A DNA stretch of 64,000 nucleotides from Nitrososphaerota archaeon (GTDB lineage Archaea > Thermoproteota > Nitrososphaeria > Conexivisphaerales > UBA164). The position numbers and the translations under genes were made by a program. Positions within the stretch are counted from its first letter, which is position 1; each line of letters starts with the position of its first letter. Of this stretch, positions 22,857-31,627 are shown one piece after another. Location: positions 54,742 through 118,741 of the forward strand of contig JAMCTX010000002.1 of the NCBI GenBank assembly GCA_023381255.1, given 5' to 3'. The notes below the pieces were generated by a model. It saw only the letters and a program-made list of their open reading frames with translations, did not search any database and was not told the origin of the DNA.

Positions 22857-24149
22857 TTGCAGGACAGCAGTTCCTTTATAAAAATCGGGGTTGACGACAC
22901 AGATTCACCGGATGGTATGTGCACGACCTATGTTATGCACAAAATAATCCAGGCGGTAGGGGAAAAAGGCGGTAAACTTTACGGCTTCCCGAACCTGGTC
23001 AGGCTTAATCCTTCCTGCCCGTATAAAACCAGGGGGAATGCTGCACTTTCTGCAACATTTGCAGTTAATGCGGGCGATGAAAGAAAGCACTTTGATGTTG
23101 CGACAGATATAGTATTGAAATTGTCAGAAATAAGCCATCCAAGGACCAATCCCGCAGTTTTGATGCTTAAGGGCAGGGATGTTCCGGTGGATATTGTTGA
23201 ATTTTCCAGGAGCGCCGTAAAGAGGATGCTGAGTGTGGAGTCTGCAATCAGGTTGATGAAAAAACACGATATTGCAGGCATGGCAATAAACGGCCCCAGG
23301 GGCATGGTGGGTGCAATGGCTGCGCTGGGATATGATTTTCCGTCGGGATACACGTATGAAATCATTGCTTACAGGTCAGAAGGCATGTGGGGAAAACCCA
23401 GGATTGTGGACAGGGAAAGCGTGATAAAGATGGACATGCAGACCAGAAGCTGCACCTTTGACAACTATGATTATACCAGCAGCGAAATCAAGATAGCGCC
23501 TCACACCCCGTGCCCGGTACTTGTGGGCATAAGGGCAATCGATTACCAGTGCCTGGAAACGGCTTTAAAATCATTGAAATTCGAGGAACGCGTGGCCGGT
23601 TACAGGATTTATAAAACCAATCAGGCAACGGACGACCACATTATTCCGGTGGCAGGCATAGAGCAAATAGAGCCATATACTTCAGTGACCATCGAAGCGA
23701 CAGTCAAGAACTTGCCCAAAACGGAAACGGGCGGTCACACGTTTTTATATATAGAAAAAAATGGAAGGGAGCTAAGGCTGGCTGCATACGAACCCACAAA
23801 GCAGTTTAGAAACATAATAATGCAGCTCAGGCCGGGAGACAGGGTGAGGGTTTACGGGTCGTACAACCCCAAGGACGGCGAACCGGAAACCCTTAATCTT
23901 GAGAAGATTGAAGTTCTGGAAGTGGCGCAGTACGGCAGGCTTTCCAATCCGGTTTGCCCCGTTTGCGGGCACAGGATGAAATCCGAGGGCAAAGAAAAAG
24001 GTTATCAATGCCCTAAATGCAGATACCGCATGACTGGCCCAAAGGAATTCAAGCCGGAAAAAAGGGTCATAACAGCAGGCGTTTACGAAGTCCCGTCCAG
24101 GGCAAGGAGGCACCTGTCCAAGCCCTTTAATTTGGCGGTGAAAAAATAA
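22857..24149 (+). CDS. tiaS: tRNA(Ile2) 2-agmatinylcytidine synthetase TiaS
   Basis: A 430-residue TiaS, which attaches agmatine to C34 of tRNA-Ile2 so that its CAU anticodon reads AUA. The start is TTG at 22857. The N-terminal catalytic motif IGVDDTDSPDGMCTTYV (about residues 10-26) and the segment SCPYKTRGNAA are characteristic. An OB-fold (VTIEATVKNLPKTETGGHTF, about 280-300) and a C-terminal zinc ribbon (VCPVCGHRM, YQCPKCRYRM) follow in the family order. This enzyme matters for reading AUA codons, although the apparent AUA start of uL3 would be read by initiator tRNA rather than tRNA-Ile2. Confidence 0.93.
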   Translation: MQDSSSFIKIGVDDTDSPDGMCTTYVMHKIIQAVGEKGGKLYGFPNLVRLNPSCPYKTRGNAALSATFAVNAGDERKHFDVATDIVLKLSEISHPRTNPAVLMLKGRDVPVDIVEFSRSAVKRMLSVESAIRLMKKHDIAGMAINGPRGMVGAMAALGYDFPSGYTYEIIAYRSEGMWGKPRIVDRESVIKMDMQTRSCTFDNYDYTSSEIKIAPHTPCPVLVGIRAIDYQCLETALKSLKFEERVAGYRIYKTNQATDDHIIPVAGIEQIEPYTSVTIEATVKNLPKTETGGHTFLYIEKNGRELRLAAYEPTKQFRNIIMQLRPGDRVRVYGSYNPKDGEPETLNLEKIEVLEVAQYGRLSNPVCPVCGHRMKSEGKEKGYQCPKCRYRMTGPKEFKPEKRVITAGVYEVPSRARRHLSKPFNLAVKK

Positions 24150-24150
24150 T

Positions 24151-24561
24151 TTGAGGGGCAAAGTCAGGACAATTGAGGCTGCCGCTTTTGTACATGAAAC
24201 AGAGGACCGGCAAAAAATAGAAGCGGCAATTAAAAATTTGATCCCCCGTGCCTCAATCCAGGAGGAAGATCTGCAGGGTCACTACGGGACATCCATTAAG
24301 AAGATCAACCTGAAGGTTGAGGGACCCGGCACCGACGAAGAGACAACAAGCCTGTTGTCCAAAATGGGCGCCTTCGAAAAGGGCGACATATATTCAAGGA
24401 TAATGGAGGGCATCGAGCGCAATAAAATCTACATCAGGATTGACAAGCAGGAACTGGTCAGGAACCTGATCAAACTGAGCGGGGATAACCAGATAAAAAT
24501 AATCATAACGTTTTATTCTGCAAATGATGCTAAAGAATATCTAGCCGAACAGGGCAGATAG
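24151..24561 (+). CDS. RNA-binding protein of the COG1325 family
   Basis: A 136-residue protein from a TTG at 24151, one base after the TiaS stop, so the two are an operon. The sequence [47 protein letters not shown] and [28 protein letters not shown] matches the archaeal COG1325 family, which has been predicted to be an exosome-linked RNA-binding protein. Direct evidence for its partners is lacking. Its 3' end overlaps the convergent ribosomal protein P1 gene by 21 bp. Confidence 0.75.
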   Translation: MRGKVRTIEAAAFVHETEDRQKIEAAIKNLIPRASIQEEDLQGHYGTSIKKINLKVEGPGTDEETTSLLSKMGAFEKGDIYSRIMEGIERNKIYIRIDKQELVRNLIKLSGDNQIKIIITFYSANDAKEYLAEQGR

Positions 24562-24843
24562 GCCTTCGATAGCTTCTCCGCCTTTCTTTTCTTCTTCCTT
24601 GGTTTCTGCCGGAGCCTGTTGCTGTGCTGGCTGTGGAGCCTGTTGCTGTGCTGGAGCAGCCGGTGCTGCAGTTGCGCTCTTTAACACATCATCAATGTTA
24701 ACCTGCTTGAGTGCCGCAACAAGAGCTTTCACTTTAACGTCATCCTCTTCGACGCCTGCAGCTTGGGCAACCTTCTTTAAATTTTCCTCGGATATCTCTT
24801 TACCTGCGCTATGAAGAAATAAAGCAGCGTATACATAGTCCAT
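24541..24843 (-). CDS. rpl12: Large-subunit ribosomal stalk protein P1 (archaeal L12)
   Basis: A 100-residue P1. The N-terminal dimerisation domain reads [20 protein letters not shown] and [24 protein letters not shown]; the hinge is rich in Ala, Pro and Gln (residues 62-82); the end is the acidic tail with the conserved factor-binding GLSALFG. It recruits translation GTPases to the ribosome. The usual neighbours uL1 and uL10 are not adjacent: a kinase-like membrane protein precedes it on the same strand. Confidence 0.95.
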   Translation of the reverse strand: MDYVYAALFLHSAGKEISEENLKKVAQAAGVEEDDVKVKALVAALKQVNIDDVLKSATAAPAAPAQQQAPQPAQQQAPAETKEEEKKGGEAIEGLSALFG

Positions 24844-24853
24844 CTTTATTCAA

Positions 24854-24901
24854 CCAACTTAACATCCAGTACCAGTGTATATAACCTTATCGCTAAGTTG
24901 G
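24854..24901 (-). promoter_or_regulatory. P1 promoter with inverted repeat flanking the TATA box
   Basis: A TATA element (GTTATATACA on the minus strand, 24877-24886) precedes the P1 start by about 38 bp. Eight-base arms CCAACTTA (24854-24861) and TAAGTTGG (24894-24901) flank it symmetrically at a distance of about 32 bp. A dimeric factor or an RNA hairpin covering one arm may regulate the gene. Confidence 0.4.
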
Positions 24902-24917
24902 CCGGCGTAACTGCAGT

Positions 24918-25601
24918 TCACCAGAGGCTTGCCGTCAAACCCGGAACAAAAAAGTGAGCAAGTAACAGCACTGCAATTGCCACAAGCGGAACCGTGATAT
25001 TATCGTCAATATATCCCTGCTTTTCAGCCAGCGTTGCCAGCACTGCAGCAATTATACCGGCCCAGCCGTAAAGCATGCCTATCGGAACGCTGACAACTAA
25101 CATGGCCACGCTTCCCTGCCAGCCCTTTACCCTTTTCTTGTAGATGAAATTGCGGACTATGCCTGTAACGCCGTCACCCCACGCCATAAACAGTATGGGG
25201 ACCACAGCCAGCAGGAAGGTGCTGTCTATGAACCAGGTGAAAAATACAAGGAGCCCCCACATTATTGTAAAGTGCACTTCATATTCATTACTGGGATCCT
25301 GAAACCAGTACATGAGCTTGCCGTTCCTGTGCGGCAGGTACAGGAATGCGCTGAGCATGGCTGCCATTATCAACGGCAAAACAGGCTCGTGAAACAGATA
25401 AGGCAAAAGTATTGCCACGACCCCGCCTGCCAGCAGGTGTATGACCTTCCTGCCGAAATAAGCCCCGGATTGGGAAGAATATCCGTGAGACACAGCGATG
25501 TTGTAAAACAGCTTTGCTATAATATAGATGACAGCCAGTACCCATACAATCATTATGATTGTGGACGGTATATCAGCAACTAACTGATATAACGTGAACA
25601 T
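24918..25601 (-). CDS. Membrane CTP-dependent kinase-like protein (dolichol/phytol kinase family)
   Basis: A 227-residue protein with about seven hydrophobic segments. The conserved marks of the SEC59/dolichol-kinase and phytol-kinase family are present: GRKVIHLLAGG (about residues 50-60), WGDGVTGIVRNF and KRVKGWQGSVAM. These enzymes phosphorylate a polyprenol with CTP at the membrane; in archaea the substrate could be an isoprenoid alcohol in lipid or glycan-carrier metabolism. 74 bp upstream of the P1 gene in the same direction, but P1 has its own promoter. Confidence 0.7.
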   Translation of the reverse strand: MFTLYQLVADIPSTIIMIVWVLAVIYIIAKLFYNIAVSHGYSSQSGAYFGRKVIHLLAGGVVAILLPYLFHEPVLPLIMAAMLSAFLYLPHRNGKLMYWFQDPSNEYEVHFTIMWGLLVFFTWFIDSTFLLAVVPILFMAWGDGVTGIVRNFIYKKRVKGWQGSVAMLVVSVPIGMLYGWAGIIAAVLATLAEKQGYIDDNITVPLVAIAVLLLAHFFVPGLTASLW

Positions 25602-25702
25602 AAATATATAAAATATTTTACTGTTAATAAATATTTATCGGCGTCAACATTTTCCTCATCTGGCTGAAGCGTTGTTTCTAAACACCCAAGCATTATGGGG
25701 TT

Positions 25703-25746
25703 GGCCTGAAGGGTGCCCTCTCAGGCCGTTAGCAAAATTTAAATAC
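25703..25746 (+). promoter_or_regulatory. Sugar ABC operon promoter with long palindrome
   Basis: TATA box AATTTAAATA (25736-25745) is about 27 bp before the ATG at 25768, so the transcript is leaderless. Just upstream is a dyad of 11 paired bases per arm, GGCCTGAAGGG-TG-CCCT(c)TCAGGCC (25703-25727), with one bulged base. It is GC-rich in an AT-rich spacer, a likely site for a sugar-responsive activator or repressor. Confidence 0.55.
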
Positions 25747-25767
25747 AAAAACAATAATATAATTTCG

Positions 25768-27189
25768 ATGCAAAAAAGAAAAAGCATAGGTAAAATTGCG
25801 ATTGCATTGATTGTCGTAATAATTGTCATAATAGCTGGCGCAGGCGGATACTACTATTATTTGAGCACCATTCCGCCAAAGCCAACTCCAACACCTACTC
25901 CATCCGTGACCACGTTAAATGTTGTTGTGGTTGGTGGATGGAACCAGCAAAATGTTGAAACAGCTGCTAATGATTATATGGCGCTTCATCCCAATGTGAA
26001 AATAAACCTAATAATAGCCACATTTTCAAGTTATCTAGAGAAAGAAGAAGTTGCTGAATCACAGGCTAACGCATCATCATATGATATATTTACGTGGAGT
26101 CCCACGTCTTCTGGCCCTATAGCACCATATGTCACACCTCTCAATTCGTTTATATCAGCGGATAACTATAACCTCTCCAACTTCGCTTCAGGCATGCTGG
26201 CTTCGGGAGGCGAATACTATAATTTAACTTCAAAAACAACCACTGTTATAGGCTTTCCAATCGATACCAGCATATACAATCTATACTATTTGAAGAGCAT
26301 ATTTGACAACGCCACCCTTGCATCAGAATTTCAATCAATTTATCATGTTCCGTTTAATCCCAACGAATGGACAAACTGGACAGAAGTGATATGGGCAGAC
26401 CAGTTCCTCACCTCCAATCACGTCACCCAATACGGGATGCTTATAGATGACAATCCAACGCACGGCATGATTGACGCGTTTCCAGCAATATTTTACTGGT
26501 GGTACCGCTCCAATTCCACACTCAACGGCGGGACGTCCAGCGGCCTTCCGGGATATGGCATCCTGTTCAATACAGCCGGCCAGCCTGACTTCGCAAATGC
26601 GGCAGGCGCAGCTGCATTGGAAACATATAAGGCACTGATACAGTACGGCGATCCATCTCCAAATATCGAAATAATAGATTACAGTACACTGGAATCTGTG
26701 TTTGAAACTGGACATGCCGCGATGGATCTGGGGTGGACTGAATACGGAACCACATTTAACAGCACCACAACTTCACCAGCAATTGGAGGAAATGTGGGTG
26801 TTGCGCTGTTGCCTGGAGGCTACAGCGAAGCAGGAGGAAGCATTATGGGAATAGCCAAGTACGCCTCAAACAAAACAGCCGCTTTCCAGTTCCTAGAATT
26901 TCTTACCACAAACAATGAAGCCATAAAGGCATATTATGCCGGCGGCTTTGTACCAACTGAACTCAGTGCGCTTAAGATCCTGGAAACAAATGCTACCATA
27001 TCCGGATTTATTCAAACAGAGTACCAGGGCACATTGGTTGCAAATGCAAATCCACCGCTTCTGTCGATATCTTCAACAGTCTTGGTTCCTGAATTCAATT
27101 ATGCTATAAACAACTATTTGACAGGAGTTACGACAAATCCATTATCAGCATTACAGACAGCCGCAACTGAATGGTCACATGCAGTGTAG
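25768..27189 (+). CDS. ABC transporter extracellular sugar-binding protein
   Basis: A 473-residue substrate-binding protein. Residues 9-30 form one membrane anchor, followed by a Pro/Thr stalk (PPKPTPTPTPS) typical of archaeal cell-surface binding proteins. The mature part follows the family 1 (MalE-like) pattern: TLNVVVVGGWNQQNVETAANDYMALHP, SYDIFTWSP, and the late PGGYSEAGGSIMGIAKYASNKTAAFQFLEFL. Many NxS/T sequons suggest glycosylation. The leaderless promoter fixes the ATG; the longer upstream frame is not used. It is followed 12 bp later by the permease gene. Confidence 0.88.
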   Translation: MQKRKSIGKIAIALIVVIIVIIAGAGGYYYYLSTIPPKPTPTPTPSVTTLNVVVVGGWNQQNVETAANDYMALHPNVKINLIIATFSSYLEKEEVAESQANASSYDIFTWSPTSSGPIAPYVTPLNSFISADNYNLSNFASGMLASGGEYYNLTSKTTTVIGFPIDTSIYNLYYLKSIFDNATLASEFQSIYHVPFNPNEWTNWTEVIWADQFLTSNHVTQYGMLIDDNPTHGMIDAFPAIFYWWYRSNSTLNGGTSSGLPGYGILFNTAGQPDFANAAGAAALETYKALIQYGDPSPNIEIIDYSTLESVFETGHAAMDLGWTEYGTTFNSTTTSPAIGGNVGVALLPGGYSEAGGSIMGIAKYASNKTAAFQFLEFLTTNNEAIKAYYAGGFVPTELSALKILETNATISGFIQTEYQGTLVANANPPLLSISSTVLVPEFNYAINNYLTGVTTNPLSALQTAATEWSHAV

Positions 27190-27201
27190 AGATGATAATC
27201 A

Positions 27202-28986
27202 GTGAATACCAGATGGGCTGACAAGTACGCTGCAATACTGTTGGCCCTTCCCCTTATTTTTTATTTATTGATATTTACCGCTTATCCGATGGTTGAATCT
27301 GTCATTTTGAGCTTTTCAAAAGTTGGATTGCTGTATGAATTTAAAGGATTGGTTGGGTTACAAAACTACCAAACACTAATTTCAAACGTATTTTTCAGGC
27401 AAACTTTCATAAATACTTTGATTTTCGTGTTCGCTGTTGTTGTAATTGACATGCTGTCAGGACTGATCCTGGCATTGAGCCTGGAAAGAATAAGCAGGGG
27501 AAAATCAGTAATCACAACAATTCTAATGTCGCCCATGATCTTACCAGCCGTGGTGGTTGGGGCAATATGGGAGGTAATACTTGCCCCATATATAGGCCCG
27601 GTGGACTATCTGCTGAGCAGAATAGGATTTGGCAACATAGGATGGCTAGCTAATCCCAGGCTTGCCCTGCCAAGCCTGATAGTAATTTCAGTGTGGCAAA
27701 GCATCCCGTTTATTTTCCTGTTGATACTGGCTGGAGTGCAATCAATACCCCAGCAATTAAAGGAAGCAGCTAAAATTGACGGGCTATCAACGTCCCAGAT
27801 TTTCAGTGAAATAACAATGCCGATGATACTTCCGGCATTTGCAGTTTCATTTTTAATGGCGTTGATCAACTCATTTAGGGTTTTTGACATTATATACGTG
27901 ATTGATCAGGGCGGCTTCAATCCGGCAAATTCGCTCTTGACTTACTTTTCGTATGAATTCGCGTTCATCCCCGGCTTTCAGGGCGTAGCCATGGCCGCAA
28001 TTATAATCATAACTTTAATAGCCACAGTCGTGGCCATGTTTTTTATAAACAGGGTGGGGTTAAGGGAACGCCTGGGGCTGAAGGAGGCATCAAACAGTGT
28101 AAAAAGGTTCAAACTGGGAATACGCTTGCCTTCGTTCAATATACCCCCTGGCATTTCAAAAATTCTTGCCTATTTCATACTGATAGTAGCATCAATCATA
28201 TCATTCTTCCCGTTTCTGTGGGCAATTATTACAAGCTTAAACACAACAGGGATAGTGACCACGCTTTTGCCGCCAGTTACAGACATAGGATTGGACAATT
28301 TTGTCAAGGCAATATATCAGGGAGCAGGCTATCTGGCGAGCAGCCTGGTGATAGCTCCGGTTGTGGCAGGCATTACAATATTGATAGCGGCACCGGCATC
28401 TTATGCTATAGCAAGATACAAGCTGGGCGGCACAAAATTGCTTTCCTGGAACCTTTACATTTACGCCATTCCTTCAATAGTTTTCCTGATTCCGCTGTAC
28501 CTGCTTGTGGGCAGGCTTGGGCTTTTGAATACATGGTGGGCGCTGATGCTGATATATCCGATTTTTACGATACCCCTTGCAACGTGGATCCTTGTCGGAT
28601 TTTACAGCGATGTGCCCAAGGAGATTGATGAAGCCGCGCTCGTAGACGGGAAAAGCAAACTGGGGGCCTTCTTTAGCATAATACTTCCAATTGTAAAGCC
28701 GGCCCTTGCAGTGGTTGCATTTTTCTCAATACTGGCAAGCTACACAGAATTCATGTTTGCTTTAACAATTGGGGAAACGCCTTACCTATTTAATTTTCCA
28801 CCGCGCGGGACTGAAACTGCAACCGTGTTTATAGCAATTGGGGTTTCCTATGGCGCCGGGCATCCAATCAATTACGCCCTGCTGGCTGCAGCTGGCCTCA
28901 TTGTGTCCATTCCGGTGATAATCATATCGGCTGTTTTGCAAAAATACATAGTAAAGGGCCTCGGATTTGGAACAATAAAAGGCTGA
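27202..28986 (+). CDS. Fused MalF-MalG-type ABC transporter permease
   Basis: A 594-residue membrane protein that joins two permease domains in one chain. Residues 1-290 are MalF/UgpA-like and residues 315-594 MalG/UgpE-like, with a short basic linker (about 290-315). Each half has its own EAA loop for the ATPase: EAAKIDGLSTSQIF (188-201) and EAALVDGKSKLGAF (477-490). Each half has about six hydrophobic segments. The start is GTG at 27202. In most systems these are two genes. Partners are the binding protein just upstream and, most likely, the MalK-like ATPase encoded convergently 146 bp downstream. Confidence 0.92.
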   Translation: MNTRWADKYAAILLALPLIFYLLIFTAYPMVESVILSFSKVGLLYEFKGLVGLQNYQTLISNVFFRQTFINTLIFVFAVVVIDMLSGLILALSLERISRGKSVITTILMSPMILPAVVVGAIWEVILAPYIGPVDYLLSRIGFGNIGWLANPRLALPSLIVISVWQSIPFIFLLILAGVQSIPQQLKEAAKIDGLSTSQIFSEITMPMILPAFAVSFLMALINSFRVFDIIYVIDQGGFNPANSLLTYFSYEFAFIPGFQGVAMAAIIIITLIATVVAMFFINRVGLRERLGLKEASNSVKRFKLGIRLPSFNIPPGISKILAYFILIVASIISFFPFLWAIITSLNTTGIVTTLLPPVTDIGLDNFVKAIYQGAGYLASSLVIAPVVAGITILIAAPASYAIARYKLGGTKLLSWNLYIYAIPSIVFLIPLYLLVGRLGLLNTWWALMLIYPIFTIPLATWILVGFYSDVPKEIDEAALVDGKSKLGAFFSIILPIVKPALAVVAFFSILASYTEFMFALTIGETPYLFNFPPRGTETATVFIAIGVSYGAGHPINYALLAAAGLIVSIPVIIISAVLQKYIVKGLGFGTIKG

Positions 28987-29131
28987 ATGATTAGTTTAAA
29001 TTTATGTATTTTTTGGATTCAGGCATGGCAGCGTAAATCATCCTTCAATTGGACTTTTTACATTAACGCGTTCTCCCCGGTATTGCCTTAAATCATGGTG
29101 CCAAGGTAGATTTTTAACCCGGTTTGATCAT

Positions 29132-30181
29132 TCACTTAACCGGCCATATTCTTTTATTATCCAGAAACACCAACAGCTTGCCAGGGTCAAATGCTATATA
29201 TATATCGTCATTCATGGATATGCTGAGTTTGCCGAATATTCTGGCCTTGTACAACTCATTTCCTGATTTTAGCGTTATTATGTATTCATGGCCCAGCGGT
29301 TCTACCACCATTACTTTTGCCGGAATGCCATCCTTTGCAATTGAAATGTCTTCAGGCCTTATTCCCACAGCTACGTGCCCATTAAACTGCTCGCTTAATC
29401 CAATATGAATATTTGTGTTTAAGAATTTCAGGTTGCCCCCGGATAGCTCACCGCTGAATAAGTTTATTGGCGGGCTTCCAAGAAAACTTGCCACAAATGT
29501 ATTTTTTGGATAAAAGTATACATCTTCGGGGCCGCTCAGCTGCTGTATTATGCCGTCTGAAATCAGCGCGATCCTGTCAGCCATTGCCATTGCCTCGGCC
29601 TGGTCATGCGTTACATAAATCGTGGTAACGCCAAGCTCCTTTTGCAGCGACTTCAAAAATGACCTGGCGGATACGCGCAGCTTCGCATCCAGATTGGAAA
29701 GGGGTTCGTCCAGCAAGAAGGCCTGCGGATGCCTTACAAGCGCCCTGGCCAGGGCAACCCTCTGCTGCTGCCCGCCACTCAATTGCCTTGGATATCTTTC
29801 CAGCAATGATGATATTTCCAGCGTTTTTGATATTTCCTCTATCCGTGACTTTATATCAGCCCGATCAATTTTCCGTGCCTTCAACGGCATTTCTATGTTT
29901 TCATAAACGGTCTTATGGGGGTACAGGGCGTAGTTCTGGAATACCATTGCTATATTTCTTTCTCTTGGTGTTAAATCATCCACCAATTTATCCCCTATCC
30001 AGACATGGCCCTTATCCTGGCGTTCGAGCCCCGCGACTATCCTCAACGCAGTTGTTTTGCCGGACCCCGAGGGGCCAAGCAAAATCATAAACTCCCCGTC
30101 GTTTATCTCTAGATCTATTCCCTTAAGCACCTGCGTGCTGCCGAAATTTTTCCATACATTTTCCAGTCTAACGGATGGCAA
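29132..30181 (-). CDS. MalK/UgpC-type ABC transporter ATP-binding protein
   Basis: A 349-residue ATPase with Walker A GPSGSGKTT (about 37-45), Q-loop in VFQNYALYPH, signature LSGGQQQRVALARAL, Walker B LLDEPLSNLDAKL and the switch histidine in VTHDQAEA. The C-terminal 110 residues form the MalK-type regulatory OB domain (VAVGIRPEDISI). Start is TTG at 30181. It is convergent with the fused permease and probably powers it. The 50-bp gap to the upstream winged-helix fusion gene contains AT-rich promoter-like sequence. Confidence 0.9.
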   Translation of the reverse strand: MPSVRLENVWKNFGSTQVLKGIDLEINDGEFMILLGPSGSGKTTALRIVAGLERQDKGHVWIGDKLVDDLTPRERNIAMVFQNYALYPHKTVYENIEMPLKARKIDRADIKSRIEEISKTLEISSLLERYPRQLSGGQQQRVALARALVRHPQAFLLDEPLSNLDAKLRVSARSFLKSLQKELGVTTIYVTHDQAEAMAMADRIALISDGIIQQLSGPEDVYFYPKNTFVASFLGSPPINLFSGELSGGNLKFLNTNIHIGLSEQFNGHVAVGIRPEDISIAKDGIPAKVMVVEPLGHEYIITLKSGNELYKARIFGKLSISMNDDIYIAFDPGKLLVFLDNKRIWPVK

Positions 30182-30231
30182 ATTGTTACATACATTAAAT
30201 GAATTATTATTTAACTTTTTATTAATGCCTG

Positions 30232-31569
30232 TTACATGGAAAGCAGCAGGCCCGCTATTCTTTTCCCTGAATCGGTAAGCTCATAGAGCACAATGTTGCG
30301 GCCTTTCACCGTGAAATTTTCACCCTTTATAAGCCCATCCCTTTTCAATTCGCTGAGGCTTATGTAGACAGCCGGCAGGGTATCCTTTATTTCAAACTCC
30401 CTTAATTTCTTCCATATTTCATAGCCATGCGACCTTTTGCTGTACAGGATTTCCAGTATTGCCTTTTTTGTTTTCCCGAGCTGAACTTCGGCAACGTTCC
30501 GCTTTGGCCTTATGTCAATCAGGGCGCCAATTGCCACAGGGTCTTTCAGGCCGGTGCCGGTCAATATATAAAGAATGTTTGCTTTCTGGTCAATTTTGCT
30601 TTCATCAGAAGACCTGTAAAGGCCTGCCAGGGCCACAGCCGCGGAGGGTTCTGCAAACAGGCCCTCCGATTTCGCGAGCATAGCCGTAGCCTTCAATATT
30701 TCATCATCTTCAACTTCTACCATAAATCCGTCGGTCTCATTCAGGGCCTTTTCGGCGGCCTTCAGGTTTATTTTTTGCGCAAACAGGTCATCCGCCACCG
30801 CGCTCTGATTTTTAACCCTGACGCCCACGAGCCTTGGCATTTCGCCCATCAGGCCGGCTTCCTTTAAATCAACAAGTCCCGAATATATCATTGACAGCGC
30901 CCCGCCCTCTCCCACGCTTACGAATATATAATCCGGCAGTTTAGTTGTCTGTTCAAATATTTCATACGCTATTGTCTTAAGTCCCGACAAAAATATCGTG
31001 TCGCTTTCGCCAGTGGTGTAAAATCCCTCAAGCGTCCGCTGGGATTCGCTGACGGCATCCTGCAGGCTGTCATAAAAATTTACAGATGCGCCATAGCACA
31101 TTGTCTGGTAGAGCTTTCCAGTTATCAGCTTTCTTGTTGCATATACGGAGCAGGGGATCCCTGCCTTTGCAGAATAAGCTGACAGCGAAGCCCCCAGGTT
31201 GCCGGAAGAAAAGCACTTTATGCCCTTGTATTTGCTGGAAATGGCGTAACTGATGGCAACCGAGGAACCCCTGTCCAGGAATGACCCGGTCGGGTTAACT
31301 GACTCGTTTTTTATCATCAGAGAACCGGCCTTTAAATCGTCCCTTATCTTCTCGGAATAGATTAACGGCGTGCTTCCCTCACCCAGGCTGACAATCCTGT
31401 CAACCGGGGGGAGGAGGTTCCTGTAATTCCATATTCCATTGGCCCTCATTGCCGTGGCTTTTATTTTTTTCAATTCATATTTGAGCGGATAATAGACAGT
31501 AAGGTTGCCGCAGGCGGAACACCGGCCGCCGTTTTCCTGGACGTGGCCGCAGACATAGCACTTGAACAT
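30232..31569 (-). CDS. Threonine-synthase-like protein without PLP lysine, fused to winged helix
   Basis: A 445-residue protein. N-terminal zinc ribbon: C4, C7, C17, C20. Residues 60-360 follow the fold type II threonine synthase pattern: GEGSTPLIYSE, SSGNLGASLSAYSAKAGIP (121-139), VSVGEGGA, FAEPSAAVALAGL and TGTGLKDP. The PLP-lysine motif NPTGSFKDRG here reads NPTGSFLDRG: residue 98 is leucine (CTG at 31276-31278), so a Schiff base with PLP cannot form there. The phosphate loop GNGG reads GEGG. The last 83 residues are a PadR-like winged helix (KKAILEILYSKRSHGYEIWK, YISLSELKRDGLI, YELTDSGKRIAG). I infer a transcription factor that senses an amino acid or phosphoester. It is divergent from an amino-acid permease. 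Confidence 0.85.
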   Translation of the reverse strand: MFKCYVCGHVQENGGRCSACGNLTVYYPLKYELKKIKATAMRANGIWNYRNLLPPVDRIVSLGEGSTPLIYSEKIRDDLKAGSLMIKNESVNPTGSFLDRGSSVAISYAISSKYKGIKCFSSGNLGASLSAYSAKAGIPCSVYATRKLITGKLYQTMCYGASVNFYDSLQDAVSESQRTLEGFYTTGESDTIFLSGLKTIAYEIFEQTTKLPDYIFVSVGEGGALSMIYSGLVDLKEAGLMGEMPRLVGVRVKNQSAVADDLFAQKINLKAAEKALNETDGFMVEVEDDEILKATAMLAKSEGLFAEPSAAVALAGLYRSSDESKIDQKANILYILTGTGLKDPVAIGALIDIRPKRNVAEVQLGKTKKAILEILYSKRSHGYEIWKKLREFEIKDTLPAVYISLSELKRDGLIKGENFTVKGRNIVLYELTDSGKRIAGLLLSM

Positions 31570-31594
31570 ATTAATTTAATTTATAGATAAACCA

Positions 31595-31606
31595 ATATTT
31601 AAATAT
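31595..31606. promoter_or_regulatory. Palindromic TATA box shared by two divergent genes
   Basis: ATATTTAAATAT is a perfect palindrome centred at 31600.5. It lies 31.5 bp before the ATG of the winged-helix fusion gene (minus) and 27.5 bp before the ATG of the permease (plus), the right distance for both. I see no second TATA element in the 58-bp space, so one TBP site may serve either direction. Confidence 0.6.
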
Positions 31607-31627
31607 GGTTTTTCGCATGGGCAAGCC

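Noticed and set aside
30232-31569. Calling this gene an active threonine synthase (thrC)
   Set aside because: The PLP lysine is replaced by leucine and a DNA-binding domain is fused at the end; a catalytic call would mislead.
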